Positions 1-8,506 of a stretch of DNA of 64,000 nucleotides are shown in pieces (within the stretch, counting starts at the first letter, position 1; every line of letters begins with the position of its first letter). The notes beneath the pieces are model-generated. The model made no database searches, was not told the origin of the DNA, and saw only the letters and a program-made list of their open reading frames with translations. The stretch lies in the NCBI GenBank assembly GCA_025356575.1, contig JANXSP010000118.1:25097-89096 (forward strand). The letters run 5' to 3'. A program made the position numbers and the translations under genes. Source of the stretch: Novosphingobium sp. (GTDB taxonomy: Bacteria; Pseudomonadota; Alphaproteobacteria; Sphingomonadales; Sphingomonadaceae).

Positions 1-2887
1 ATGCCTGGCGCCGCGGCAGGTTCATCGACCCGAACGCATCCGCCGCGGCGAGCCGCTCGATCATCGCCGGCGACAGCCCAGCCCGATCGCGCAGCGCGGC
101 AACATCGGCGTAAGATCCCCGCTCCTCGCGCTCGGCCACCAGCCGCGCGGCGATGTGTTCGGGGAACCCGTCGATCTGGCGCAAGCCCAGGCGCAGCGCG
201 AGGTGGCGGTCGAGGCGGCCGTGGTCCTCCTCCATCGCGTCCGATGGTGTGCCCACTTCCTCCAGCGTGCAATCCCATTCCGACCGGTTCACATCGACCG
301 GCAGTACCCGCACCCCGTGCTCCACCGCATCGCGCACGATCTGCGCGGGGGCATAGAATCCCATCGGCTGCGAGTTGAGCAGCCCGCAGCCGAACGCGGC
401 GGGGAAGTGGCATTTGAGCCAGCTAGACACATAGACCAGATGCGCGAAGCTGGCGGCGTGGCTTTCGGGGAAGCCGTATTCGCCGAAGCCCCTGATCTGG
501 TTGAAGCAGCGCTGCGCGAACTCGCGGTCGTAGCCGCGGTCCACCATCCGCTCGACCATCATGTCCTGCAATTCGTCGACCATCCCGCGGCTGCGGAAGG
601 TCGCCATCGCCTTGCGCAAGCGATTGGCCTCGAGCGGCGAGAACTTCGCTGCATCCAGCGCGATCTTCATCGCCTGCTCCTGGAAGATCGGCACGCCCAG
701 CGTGCGCGCGAGGATGCTCGAAAGCTCATCGGGTGGCCCGTGCGCCGCGCCCGGCGCGGGGATTTCGACTTTCTCCTCGCCGCGGCGGCGCTTCAGATAA
801 GGGTGGACCATGTCGCCCTGGATCGGCCCGGGGCGCACGATCGCGACCTGAATGACAAGGTCGTAGAACTCGCGCGGGCGCAGCCGCGGGAGCATGTTCA
901 TCTGCGCCCGGCTTTCGACCTGGAACACCCCCAGCGAATCCCCCTTGCGCAGCATCGCATAGACTTCGGGGTCCTCGCGCGGGACTTGCGCCAACGACAG
1001 GTGCCGGTCGTGATGCGCGCCGAGCAAGTCGAGGCACTTGCGGATGCAGGTCAGCATGCCGAGCGCCAGGACATCGACCTTGAGGATGCCGAGCGCATCG
1101 ATATCGTCCTTGTCCCACTCGATGAAACTGCGTTCGGGCATCGCGCCGTTGCCGATCGGCACGGTTTCGGTCAGCGGACCCTGCGTGAGGATGAACCCGC
1201 CGACGTGCTGCGACAGGTGCCGCGGCATCCCGATCATCTGCGCGGTCAGCGCCAGCACGCGGCGCAAATGCGGGTCGGTCACGTCCATCCCGGTTTCGCC
1301 GACGTGCTTTTCGCCGATCTCCTTGCCCCACCCGCCCCACACCGTGCGGGCGAGCGCGCCGGTGACGTCCTCGCTCAGCCCCATCGCCTTGCCGACCTCG
1401 CGGATCGCCATGCGCGGGCGGTAATGGATCACCGTCGCGCACAGCCCCGCGCGATGGCGGCCATAGCGGCGGTAGATGTACTGGATCACTTCCTCGCGGC
1501 GCTCGTGCTCGAAATCGACGTCGATGTCGGGCGGCTCCTTGCGCTCCTCCGAAATGAACCGGTCGAACAGCAGCGCGTGCTTGGCCGGGTCGACCGCAGT
1601 AATCTCGAGGCAGTAGCACACCGCCGAATTGGCCGCGCTGCCGCGCCCCTGGCACAGGATCGGCGGGTCCTGCCCGCGCGCGAAATCGACGATGTCCTTG
1701 ATCGTGAGGAAGTACCGCGCGAGGCCCAGCTTGCCGATCAGCGCGAGCTCGCGGACCAGCGTATCGCGCACGCTGTCGGGCACCCCGGTGCCGTGTTCGT
1801 TGCCATCGCTTCTGGGCGGATAGCGCCGCGCCGCGCCTTCCCACGTCTGCTGTTCGAGGTAGGCCTGCGGGTCGAGCCCGTCGGGGCAGCTCTCCTCGGG
1901 GTATTCGTAACGCAGTTCGGACAAGTTGAAGTCGCAGGCATCGGCGACCGCGCGCGCAGCGGCGATGGCATGCGGCCAGCGTTCGAACAGGGCGACCATC
2001 TGCTCGGGCGATTTGAGGTGGCGCTCGGCATTGCCTTCGAGCAGCAGCCCCGCGCGCGCGACCGTGGTCTTGTGGCGGATCGCGGTCATCACGTCCTGCA
2101 GCGGGCGGCGCTGGGGCGCGTGGTAAAGCACGTCGTTGGTCGCCAGCAGCGTCAGCCCGTTGGCGCGGGCAAGCGCGTCGAGCGTCTCGATCCGCACGAT
2201 ATCGTCGCCGGTATAGAGATAACTCGCGGCCAGATGGCGCAAGGTGGGGAGCCGGGCAGTCAGGTGGGGGACGAGTTTCAAGAACGGGGCGGCCAACCTG
2301 TCCCGGCCCCCCCCGTCACCAGCATGACGGGTCAAATAGGGCGATGTCTCGCCGTCCGGCCTCCTGAATCGAACCACATTGCTTTCCACCGCAATCGTCA
2401 TTTCGGTATTCAGATCACGCGGCGGCAGCAGGATCAGCTGCACCCCCTCGGCATGCGCGGCGAGCAGAGCGAGGTCGATGTCGCACACCCCCTTGTCCTG
2501 CCACGCGCCGTCGAGCGTCCCCATCCGTCCGGCCGAGATCAGCCGCGACAACCGGCCGTACGCCGCTCGGTTCGTGGGATAGGCAAGGAACGCAAGCCCC
2601 TCGGTGGTCTCGATCCGCGCGCCGATGACCGGGCGCAGCTTGAGCGTCTCGGCCTCGCTGTGGACGCGGACGACACCCGCGAGCGAGTTGACGTCGGCGA
2701 TCCCCAGCGCATCATAGCCCAGCGTGCGCGCTGCCAGCGCCAGGTCGACCGCATCCGACGCCCCGCGCAGGAACGAGAAACAGCTCGCGATACCGAGCTC
2801 GACGAACGGCGCGCGCGCGGGCGCGGCGATGCCGTCAGGATCGAGCTCGACGCGGCGGCGCGGTTGGAGGAGGTCGTTTTCGGGCAT
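1..2887 (-). CDS. dnaE2: Error-prone DNA polymerase III alpha subunit DnaE2 (ImuC), 3' end cut off
   Basis: This is the catalytic polymerase of the SOS-induced ImuA-ImuB-DnaE2 mutasome, which copies past DNA lesions and causes damage-induced mutation. The visible 962 residues start with a PHP domain (FSFLRGASDAVDLA near residue 40). The catalytic carboxylates of the C-family polymerase fold are present: PDIDVDFE with D456 and D458, and D605 in KVDVLALG. The fingers and HhH region follow, and the reading frame is open through position 2, so the C-terminus lies outside the window. The ATG at 2887 gives the usual DnaE2 N-terminus and sits 9 bp after the udgX stop. It is therefore the third gene of the rSAM-udgX-dnaE2 operon and is probably controlled by the LexA box at 5622. 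Unlike the common imuA-imuB-dnaE2 arrangement, imuAB are in a separate unit about 4 kb upstream. Family assignment is firm. Confidence 0.95.
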   Translation of the reverse strand, partial: MPENDLLQPRRRVELDPDGIAAPARAPFVELGIASCFSFLRGASDAVDLALAARTLGYDALGIADVNSLAGVVRVHSEAETLKLRPVIGARIETTEGLAFLAYPTNRAAYGRLSRLISAGRMGTLDGAWQDKGVCDIDLALLAAHAEGVQLILLPPRDLNTEMTIAVESNVVRFRRPDGETSPYLTRHAGDGGGRDRLAAPFLKLVPHLTARLPTLRHLAASYLYTGDDIVRIETLDALARANGLTLLATNDVLYHAPQRRPLQDVMTAIRHKTTVARAGLLLEGNAERHLKSPEQMVALFERWPHAIAAARAVADACDFNLSELRYEYPEESCPDGLDPQAYLEQQTWEGAARRYPPRSDGNEHGTGVPDSVRDTLVRELALIGKLGLARYFLTIKDIVDFARGQDPPILCQGRGSAANSAVCYCLEITAVDPAKHALLFDRFISEERKEPPDIDVDFEHERREEVIQYIYRRYGRHRAGLCATVIHYRPRMAIREVGKAMGLSEDVTGALARTVWGGWGKEIGEKHVGETGMDVTDPHLRRVLALTAQMIGMPRHLSQHVGGFILTQGPLTETVPIGNGAMPERSFIEWDKDDIDALGILKVDVLALGMLTCIRKCLDLLGAHHDRHLSLAQVPREDPEVYAMLRKGDSLGVFQVESRAQMNMLPRLRPREFYDLVIQVAIVRPGPIQGDMVHPYLKRRRGEEKVEIPAPGAAHGPPDELSSILARTLGVPIFQEQAMKIALDAAKFSPLEANRLRKAMATFRSRGMVDELQDMMVERMVDRGYDREFAQRCFNQIRGFGEYGFPESHAASFAHLVYVSSWLKCHFPAAFGCGLLNSQPMGFYAPAQIVRDAVEHGVRVLPVDVNRSEWDCTLEEVGTPSDAMEEDHGRLDRHLALRLGLRQIDGFPEHIAARLVAEREERGSYADVAALRDRAGLSPAMIERLAAADAFGSMNLPRRQA

Positions 2888-2896
2888 GCGCGCGGA

Positions 2897-4375
2897 TCAC
2901 GCCAGCTCGGCCACGCGCAGGGCAACCGCGCGCAAATCGGCGGCGAAGCGTTGTTCCTCGCTCGCGCGTGCGGCGTCGTCGAGGCGCAGGAGATAAGAGG
3001 GATGCGTCGTGATCCACAGTTCGGAGCCGTCGGCCAGTGCCAGCGGGCGCCCACGTTCCTTCTGGACGCTGACCGTCTTGCCGAGCAGCGACCGCGCCGC
3101 GCTGGCGCCGAGTGCGAGGACCACGCGTGGCTTGACCAGCTCGCGCTCACCCTCGAGCCACCAGCGGCAGATGTCGATTTCCTTGGCGGTGGGCGACTGG
3201 TGAAGGCGGCGCTTGCCCGGGCCGCGGCTCACCGGTGTGCTTTGCTGGGTAAACTTGAAATGCTTGACCGCGTTGGTGACGTAGGCCGCGCCGCGCTCGA
3301 TCCCCGCGTCGATCAGGTGTGCGTCGAGCAGCTGTCCGGCAGGCCCGACGAACGGGCGCCCGGCGCGGTCCTCCTGGTCGCCGGGCTGTTCGCCGACGAT
3401 CATCAACAGCGCGTCGCGCGGCCCCTCCCCCGCCACCGCGCGGTTGTCCAGACTGCCGATCGGGCAGCGCCGGCACGCATCGAGCGCATCGGTGATCGCG
3501 GGAAGTGTCGCAGGTCGCGGCGCTTCCTCGCGCTCTCCGGCGGCGACCATCGCCGCCTCGCGCGCCTGCGCCCCGGCAATCAGATCGGGGATCAGCGCCG
3601 CCTCGGGCATGTTTTTCCAGTAGCGTTTGGGCATTTCCTTGAGCATCGCGCCGATCTTCAGCCGCGCCGGGTTGAAGATCGAGGCGTAGTACCGCTTCCA
3701 CAAGTCCTCCGCCGGATCGCCTTCGGGGGCATCGCCGCGCTGCGCGGGTGGGCCTTCGCGCAAGGTCTCGCCGTCCCAGTGGAGCGAGCCGCGCGGGGTC
3801 AGGATCGACCAGCGCATGTTGGTGAAGCGGTTGACGAAAAACCCCGCGTTGGCGCGGACGATGTGGTGCTCGGGCTCGAACCAGGCGACGTAATGATCCG
3901 CGCCGCCTTCTTCTTCCACGACACGAAAGCGCACGAAAGCGTGCATCTTGTGGCTGTCGCGGCGGACGGTACGCGCCAGTTCCTCGATCCGGCGAACGTC
4001 GCTGTCGGCCCTGTCCTCGAGCACGCGCGGATTGCCCTGGAGCCGCCACAGCAGCCGGTATAGCAAGGCGAAGCGCGCGGGATCCGAATGGAGGATCGCC
4101 TTTTTCGCCAGCGTCACGAAATCGCGCGAAGCGCGGGGTTGCGGGGTGTTTGCCGCGGGTACGGGCAGGCGTTTGTCGCTGCCGTTCGTGGCGAACAGAT
4201 CGCCGCCCGAACTGCCGCCAAGCCCGTCGGGCGCATCCCAGATCACCCGGTCGGGCGGCACTTCGGCCATCACCAACCGCCGCGCATAATCGCGCCAGCC
4301 TTCGAAATCGTCGGGCTCGGCCAGCGTGACGCAATACGCCTCGTCGATGCGCGGTTCGCGAAACGCGCTCGTCAT
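2897..4375 (-). CDS. udgX: UdgX-family uracil-DNA glycosylase with N-terminal DUF4130 domain
   Basis: The protein has 492 residues. Residues ~1-275 match the DUF4130 (TIGR03915-type) domain. Residues ~285-492 are the UdgX form of the uracil-DNA glycosylase fold. The UdgX signatures are visible: GEQPGDQED at 328-336, the loop KRRLHQSP at 388-395, and THPSYLLRL near 457-465. Cysteines C301, C304 and C403 are likely Fe-S ligands. In characterised UdgX the histidine of this loop (H392 here) attacks the abasic sugar after uracil excision and leaves the enzyme covalently bound to DNA. That activity is known for the family and inferred here. The start codon overlaps the stop of the radical SAM gene (ATGA), and dnaE2 follows after 9 bp, so the three products are likely made together during the SOS response. 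The fused DUF4130 domain has no known function. Confidence 0.93.
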   Translation of the reverse strand: MTSAFREPRIDEAYCVTLAEPDDFEGWRDYARRLVMAEVPPDRVIWDAPDGLGGSSGGDLFATNGSDKRLPVPAANTPQPRASRDFVTLAKKAILHSDPARFALLYRLLWRLQGNPRVLEDRADSDVRRIEELARTVRRDSHKMHAFVRFRVVEEEGGADHYVAWFEPEHHIVRANAGFFVNRFTNMRWSILTPRGSLHWDGETLREGPPAQRGDAPEGDPAEDLWKRYYASIFNPARLKIGAMLKEMPKRYWKNMPEAALIPDLIAGAQAREAAMVAAGEREEAPRPATLPAITDALDACRRCPIGSLDNRAVAGEGPRDALLMIVGEQPGDQEDRAGRPFVGPAGQLLDAHLIDAGIERGAAYVTNAVKHFKFTQQSTPVSRGPGKRRLHQSPTAKEIDICRWWLEGERELVKPRVVLALGASAARSLLGKTVSVQKERGRPLALADGSELWITTHPSYLLRLDDAARASEEQRFAADLRAVALRVAELA

Positions 4376-5619
4376 GCCGCGAACAGTTCGAGTTGCTCCT
4401 CGCTGCGCGGCGTCAGGAGCCGGCGCAAGTCGGCGCGGTCGGTGAGGAGCGTGGGGCGCCAGTCGGCAGTGATCAGGAACGGGCGGACCTTGGCCACCGA
4501 GACGGTGAGCTTGGCGACATCGTCGAGGCGCAGCGTGCGCTGCCGCCGCGCCGCGATCAGCGCGCCCACCGCGCGAACCCCCAGTCCGGGCACGCGCAGC
4601 AGTGCCTCGCGCGGGGCCCGGTTGACGTCGACCGGGAAACGCTCGCGAAAGTTGAGCGCCCACGCCAGCTTGGGATCGATATCGAGCGGCAGCATCCCGT
4701 CGGCGCCCGTCGCCTGCATCACTTCGCCCGGCGCATAGCCGTAGAACCGCATCAGCCAGTCCGACTGGTAGAGCCGGTGCTCGCGAATCAGCGGCGGGCG
4801 CTTGAGCGGCAGCACCGCGCTGGCATCGGGGATCGGGCTGAACGCCGAGTAATAAACCCGGCGCAGGCGGAAATCGTCATAGAGCCGGCTTGCCTTGCCG
4901 ACGATATCGGCGTCGCTGGCGGCATCGGCACCGACGATCATCTGGGTCGATTGTCCCGCGGGCGCGAACCGCGGCGCGTGGCGGAAGCGTTTGCGCGCAT
5001 CCTTGTTCTCGGCGATCGCCTCACGCACTTCGCCCATCGCGCCCTCGATCTGCCGTGCCGACTTATCGGGCGCGAGGCGGACAAGTCCGGCGTCGGTCGG
5101 CAGCTCGACGTTGATCGAGACGCGGTCGGCATACAGGCCGGCCTGCGCGACCAGTCCGGGATCGGCTTCGGGGATCGTCTTGAGGTGGATGTACCCGCGA
5201 AAATCGTGTTCTTCGCGCAGGATCCGCGCGACTTCGACCAGCTGCTCCATCGTGTGGTTCGACGACTTGACGATCCCCGAGGACAGGAACAGCCCCTCGA
5301 TATAATTGCGCCGGTAGAAGCTCAGCGTCAGGTCGACGACTTCCTGCGGGGTGAACTTGGCGCGCACCACGTTCGAGCTCTTGCGGTTGATGCAGTAATG
5401 GCAATCGAACACGCAGTGGTTGGTCAGCAGGATTTTCAGCAGCGAGATGCAGCGCCCGTCCGGCGCATAGGCATGGCAGATGCCCATTCCCTCGGTCGAG
5501 CCGATGCCGGCGCCATCCTTGCTGGTCCGTTTGCTCGTCCCCGACGAGGCGCACGAGGCATCGTACTTGGCCGCATCGGCCAGAATCGCGAGTCGCTCGA
5601 TGATCGGTGCCTGCGCCAT
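4372..5619 (-). CDS. Putative DNA modification/repair radical SAM protein (UDG-linked family)
   Basis: The 415-residue protein belongs to the radical SAM family linked to UdgX genes (TIGR03916 type). The Fe4S4-binding CX3CX2C motif is C69-VFD-C73-HY-C76. Additional conserved cysteines lie at positions 23, 48 and 57. The C-terminal ~100 residues contain a helix-hairpin-helix (VPGLGVRAVGALIAARR), typical of DNA-binding or repair proteins. The substrate and reaction are unknown for the family. The gene heads the operon with udgX (4-bp overlap) and dnaE2. The ATG at 5619 gives the conserved N-terminus (ILADAAKYDASCASSG). An AAGGA ribosome-binding site lies 4 nt upstream of it, inside the LexA box at 5622-5636. 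A role in processing or marking damaged DNA is inferred from context. Confidence 0.9.
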   Translation of the reverse strand: MAQAPIIERLAILADAAKYDASCASSGTSKRTSKDGAGIGSTEGMGICHAYAPDGRCISLLKILLTNHCVFDCHYCINRKSSNVVRAKFTPQEVVDLTLSFYRRNYIEGLFLSSGIVKSSNHTMEQLVEVARILREEHDFRGYIHLKTIPEADPGLVAQAGLYADRVSINVELPTDAGLVRLAPDKSARQIEGAMGEVREAIAENKDARKRFRHAPRFAPAGQSTQMIVGADAASDADIVGKASRLYDDFRLRRVYYSAFSPIPDASAVLPLKRPPLIREHRLYQSDWLMRFYGYAPGEVMQATGADGMLPLDIDPKLAWALNFRERFPVDVNRAPREALLRVPGLGVRAVGALIAARRQRTLRLDDVAKLTVSVAKVRPFLITADWRPTLLTDRADLRRLLTPRSEEQLELFAA

Positions 5620-5621
5620 GT

Positions 5622-5636
5622 GTTCCTTATATGTTC
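5622..5636 (-). promoter_or_regulatory. LexA/SOS box overlapping the RBS of the radical SAM gene
   Basis: Read on the minus strand this is GAAC-ATATAAG-GAAC, an exact match to the alphaproteobacterial LexA box GAAC-N7-GAAC. The spacer resembles a -10 element (TATAAG), and the second half-site contains the AAGGA ribosome-binding site. The box ends 2 bp before the ATG. LexA bound here would block both the promoter core and the translation start region, and the transcript would have almost no leader. Confidence 0.85.
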
Positions 5637-5939
5637 CGTGTTGGAAAGCGCCAGCAATTTCGGGTTTCGAAAGGAAAAATCGCCTGTCTGTCGGGAATTC
5701 CTTGTTGTACGCGGCCGACTTGGCGATCTACGGCGATGCCCTGATCGCGGTAAGCTCGCTTGCCCTGATCGCGCGATTTAGCGCCATTTCATCGATCGTA
5801 GCGCTCCACCTTCCTCGCAGAACCAGGAATTTGAGAGTACGGGCACGGCAGCCGCGCCGACCGCCGCACAAGTCTGGTTCCAACGACGACGAAGAAGGAA
5901 CGGACGCCCTCCTCGCTGCCTGAAGACTTGGACTTCGCT
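5637..5939. other. Intergenic region upstream of the radical SAM operon
   Basis: This stretch separates the divergent radical SAM gene (minus) and the alpha/beta hydrolase gene (plus). Short open frames cross it, but none has a ribosome-binding site or a recognisable product. It must hold the upstream promoter part for the SOS operon. I see no terminator, repeat or RNA gene in it. Confidence 0.5.
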
Positions 5940-5964
5940 GGAACCGGTGTTGCCGCGCGGTGTT
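5940..5964 (+). promoter_or_regulatory. Candidate EcfG-type promoter for the alpha/beta hydrolase gene
   Basis: GGAAC at 5940-5944 is followed after 16 bp by TGTT at 5961-5964, close to the general-stress sigma factor consensus GGAAC-N16/17-CGTT of alphaproteobacteria. It lies 33 bp before the ATG. The -10 part overlaps an inverted repeat (GTGTTC-N6-GAACAC, 5960-5977). The -10 mismatch keeps this tentative. Confidence 0.4.
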
Positions 5965-5996
5965 CCAAGACGAACACAGCCACCGAAGGACTCCCC

Positions 5997-6920
5997 ATGC
6001 CCACGATCAAAACCCGCGACGGCACCAACCTTTACGTCAAGAGTTGGGGCACCGGCACACCCGTCGTCCTGATCCATGGCTGGCCGCTTTCGGGCGATAG
6101 CTGGGACCCGATCAGCAATGCGCTCGCCGATGCCGGGTACAACGCCATCGCCTATGACCGGCGCGGGTTCGGGCGGTCGGACCAGCCCGAAAAAGGCAAC
6201 GAATACGATACTTACGCCGACGATCTTGCCGATGTGCTCGAAGCGTGTGCGGGCGGACAGGACGCGGCGCTGGTCGGCTTCTCGATGGGCGGAGGCGAAA
6301 TCGCGCGCTATCTTTCGCGCCACGGCGGCAAGAGCGTGAGCAAGGTCGCGCTAGTCAGTTCGGTGGTGCCGTACATGCTCCAGACCGATGACAATCCGCA
6401 CGGCGTCCCGCAGGCAACCTTCGACCAGATGACCGAGGGCATGCTGACCGACCGGGCGCATTTTTTCCGCGGGTTCTTCAAGGACTTCTTCGGCGTGGGC
6501 ATGCTGTCGAGCCCGGTTAGCGATGAAGTCCTCGACCTTGCCTGGGCCACCGCGATGCAGGCTGGTTTGCGGCCCACGCTGGCTGCGGCCAAGGCATTCG
6601 GGACCACCGATTTCCGCCCCGATCTTGCCAGTTTCAAGGTGCCGACGCTGGTCATCCACGGCACTTCGGACAAGACCGTGCCGATCGATTGCACCGCGCG
6701 CGAAGTGATCAAGGCGGTACCGCAGGCGCAGTTGCTCGAATACGCGGGCGAGCCGCACGGGGTGTTCGCGACGCAGACCGCGCGGTTGACCCAGGATCTG
6801 CTCAATTTCCTGGCGGGCGAGAACACCGCGTTCGCGCAGCTCGATGCGGCGGCCCCGGCTGAGCGTCAGGACATCCTCGACGAGATGACGCGCGAGGCGC
6901 TGGTTACGCCGCAGATCTAG
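5997..6920 (+). CDS. Alpha/beta hydrolase, non-heme chloroperoxidase-like
   Basis: The 307-residue protein is a cytoplasmic alpha/beta hydrolase of the cofactor-free haloperoxidase/esterase group. The oxyanion motif HGWP (27-30) and nucleophile elbow GFSMGGG (S96) are present. The acid D225 (HGTSDKTVP) and base H254 (GEPHG) complete the triad. Members hydrolyse esters or make peracids; the natural substrate cannot be read from sequence. A tail of about 30 residues extends past the usual end of the fold. The ATG at 5997 has a GAAGGA ribosome-binding site 7 nt upstream. The gene sits on the opposite strand between the two SOS operons and faces imuB. A candidate EcfG promoter suggests general-stress control rather than LexA control. 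Confidence 0.88.
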   Translation: MPTIKTRDGTNLYVKSWGTGTPVVLIHGWPLSGDSWDPISNALADAGYNAIAYDRRGFGRSDQPEKGNEYDTYADDLADVLEACAGGQDAALVGFSMGGGEIARYLSRHGGKSVSKVALVSSVVPYMLQTDDNPHGVPQATFDQMTEGMLTDRAHFFRGFFKDFFGVGMLSSPVSDEVLDLAWATAMQAGLRPTLAAAKAFGTTDFRPDLASFKVPTLVIHGTSDKTVPIDCTAREVIKAVPQAQLLEYAGEPHGVFATQTARLTQDLLNFLAGENTAFAQLDAAAPAERQDILDEMTREALVTPQI

Positions 6921-6924
6921 GCTC

Positions 6925-6944
6925 GTGCGCCACGTTAGGCGCAC
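6925..6944. terminator. Hairpin between the convergent hydrolase and imuB genes
   Basis: A perfect 7-bp stem GTGCGCC/GGCGCAC with a 6-nt loop lies just after the hydrolase stop and across the end of imuB; the imuB stop codon begins in the loop. There is no clear T-tract on either side, so termination strength is uncertain, but the position suits a shared bidirectional terminator. Confidence 0.4.
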
Positions 6945-8506
6945 AGCCCCTGCAAGAACCATTCGGGCGGGCCGCCGCGGCCGTCGCCGATAAGGCCGTG
7001 GCGGTAGATCCAGTAGCGGCGGCCGGCGCTGTCCTCGATCCGGTAGTAGTCGCGCAGGCGGACGGTCGATTTCTCGCGCCACCATTCGGGCGCGATCCGC
7101 TCGGGCCCTTCGGCGCGCGCGACCTCGTGGACGGTGCCGCGCCAGCGGAAGCGGCGCGGGAGCCCGTCGGGGGTGGCGTAGAGGACCGCGATCGGTTCGG
7201 CACGGTCGAGCAGTTTCAAAGGCCGCGCGTGGAAAGCGAACTCGTTCTGAGCCAACCGGTGCTCGGGATCGAGCGGCGGCCGCCACTTTTGCGCGCGTTC
7301 GGGAAGATGGCTCGCCTGCGCCACCGGGCGGCTGACCGCGCGCGCGCCAAGGCGGACGACGAGGCGATCGACGCAAGCGGCCAGGCTGGTCCCGTGGTGT
7401 TCGGCGGCGGCCTCGAAATCGCGCTGGGCGAGCGCGAGCGGCTCGGCCCACGACGCGCGCAGGCGGATCGTCTCGATCCCGAACCCGGCGTCGACATCGT
7501 CGAGCCGCGGGCCGAACAGCGTCGCGATATGCGCCGGGTCGCGCGTGGCCGCGGCAAGCTCCACCCGGCGCACGACGACCTCGCCATCGACGCGCCATAG
7601 CCCGAGCTCGAGCCGGCGTGCCCCCAGTGCGCGCCCTTCGAGCAGCCGCGCCATGTCGCGCGCGAGATCGCCGAGCACCTGGTCGAGCAGCGCGCGGTGG
7701 CGCAGCGGTTCGCTGACCCGGCGCTGGACCAGCGGGGCGACCTCGGCGACCACGGGGACGAGCGGTTCGGGCACACGGCCGAGCAGTTGGTCCATCCGCA
7801 CCAGCGGGTTCGCCGCCGCCGAACGGCGGTTGCGGAAGCGGCGAACGAGCGCGTCGCGTGCGATCCCCTCGAGATCGCCGAGCCGCTTGAGCCCGAGCCG
7901 GCGCAGGATCAGGAGGACATCGTCGTCGAGCCGCAGCGCCGCCACGGGCAGCCCGGCGAGCCGCGCGCGGGCATCGTCTTCTGGCGCGAGGATCGCCGCG
8001 TCGGGGCCGTAATGCGCCAGCGCCCAGGCCCCGCCCGCGGTCGGTGCGATCGCCGCGCGCGCGGTCAGCCCGCGGGCCGCAAAGCGTGCGAGCAAATCGG
8101 CAAGCAGCGCGCGTTCGCCGCCGAACAGGTGCGCCACCCCGCTGGTGTCGACCAGCAGCCCGTCGGGCGGGTCGAGCGCGGACCACGGCCCCCAGCGCTG
8201 GACCCAGGTCGCCAGGTTTTCGAGCAGCGCGAGGTCGCCCGCGGGATCGCTCGGCCGGGTCTCGACCTCGGGGCAGACCGCGCGGGCATCGGCGAGCATC
8301 GTTGCGGGCATGACCCCGGCGGCGCGCGCGGCGGCGTTGGTCGCGGCGATGCGCGGGCCGTGCGCGGTTTCGGCAACGAGCGCGACGGGCAGCGCATCGG
8401 CGCCCTCGCCTGGGACACACCCCTCGCTCAGTCGCCAGCGATCGACCGCGAGGCGGGCGAGCCAGACCGCGAGGATACGCCGCGGAGGCGGGTCAGGCGG
8501 CGCCAT
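6935..8506 (-). CDS. imuB: ImuB, inactive Y-family polymerase-like mutasome hub
   Basis: The 523-residue product is the Y-family-like scaffold that links DnaE2 to the sliding clamp and ImuA in SOS mutagenesis. The polymerase-fold segments are recognisable (AVWLARLAVDRW near the N-terminus, LLVDTSGVAHLFGGE, and an HhH-like LGLKRLGDLEG). The N-terminal aspartate and the D-E pair that bind metal in active Y-family enzymes are absent, as expected for ImuB. The C-terminal third carries the conserved ImuB tail ending in WFLQGLCA. The start at 8506 (MAPPDPPPRR) matches the family; an earlier in-frame ATG at 8536 would add 10 residues. It overlaps the end of imuA by 14 bp, so the two are translationally coupled behind the SOS box at 9264. 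Confidence 0.92.
   Translation of the reverse strand: MAPPDPPPRRILAVWLARLAVDRWRLSEGCVPGEGADALPVALVAETAHGPRIAATNAAARAAGVMPATMLADARAVCPEVETRPSDPAGDLALLENLATWVQRWGPWSALDPPDGLLVDTSGVAHLFGGERALLADLLARFAARGLTARAAIAPTAGGAWALAHYGPDAAILAPEDDARARLAGLPVAALRLDDDVLLILRRLGLKRLGDLEGIARDALVRRFRNRRSAAANPLVRMDQLLGRVPEPLVPVVAEVAPLVQRRVSEPLRHRALLDQVLGDLARDMARLLEGRALGARRLELGLWRVDGEVVVRRVELAAATRDPAHIATLFGPRLDDVDAGFGIETIRLRASWAEPLALAQRDFEAAAEHHGTSLAACVDRLVVRLGARAVSRPVAQASHLPERAQKWRPPLDPEHRLAQNEFAFHARPLKLLDRAEPIAVLYATPDGLPRRFRWRGTVHEVARAEGPERIAPEWWREKSTVRLRDYYRIEDSAGRRYWIYRHGLIGDGRGGPPEWFLQGLCA

Noticed and set aside
155..4063. A 1302-codon plus-strand open frame
   Set aside because: It is antisense to dnaE2 and udgX, whose minus-strand products are recognisable. 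Long antisense frames are expected at this GC content, and the translation is low-complexity and matches no family.
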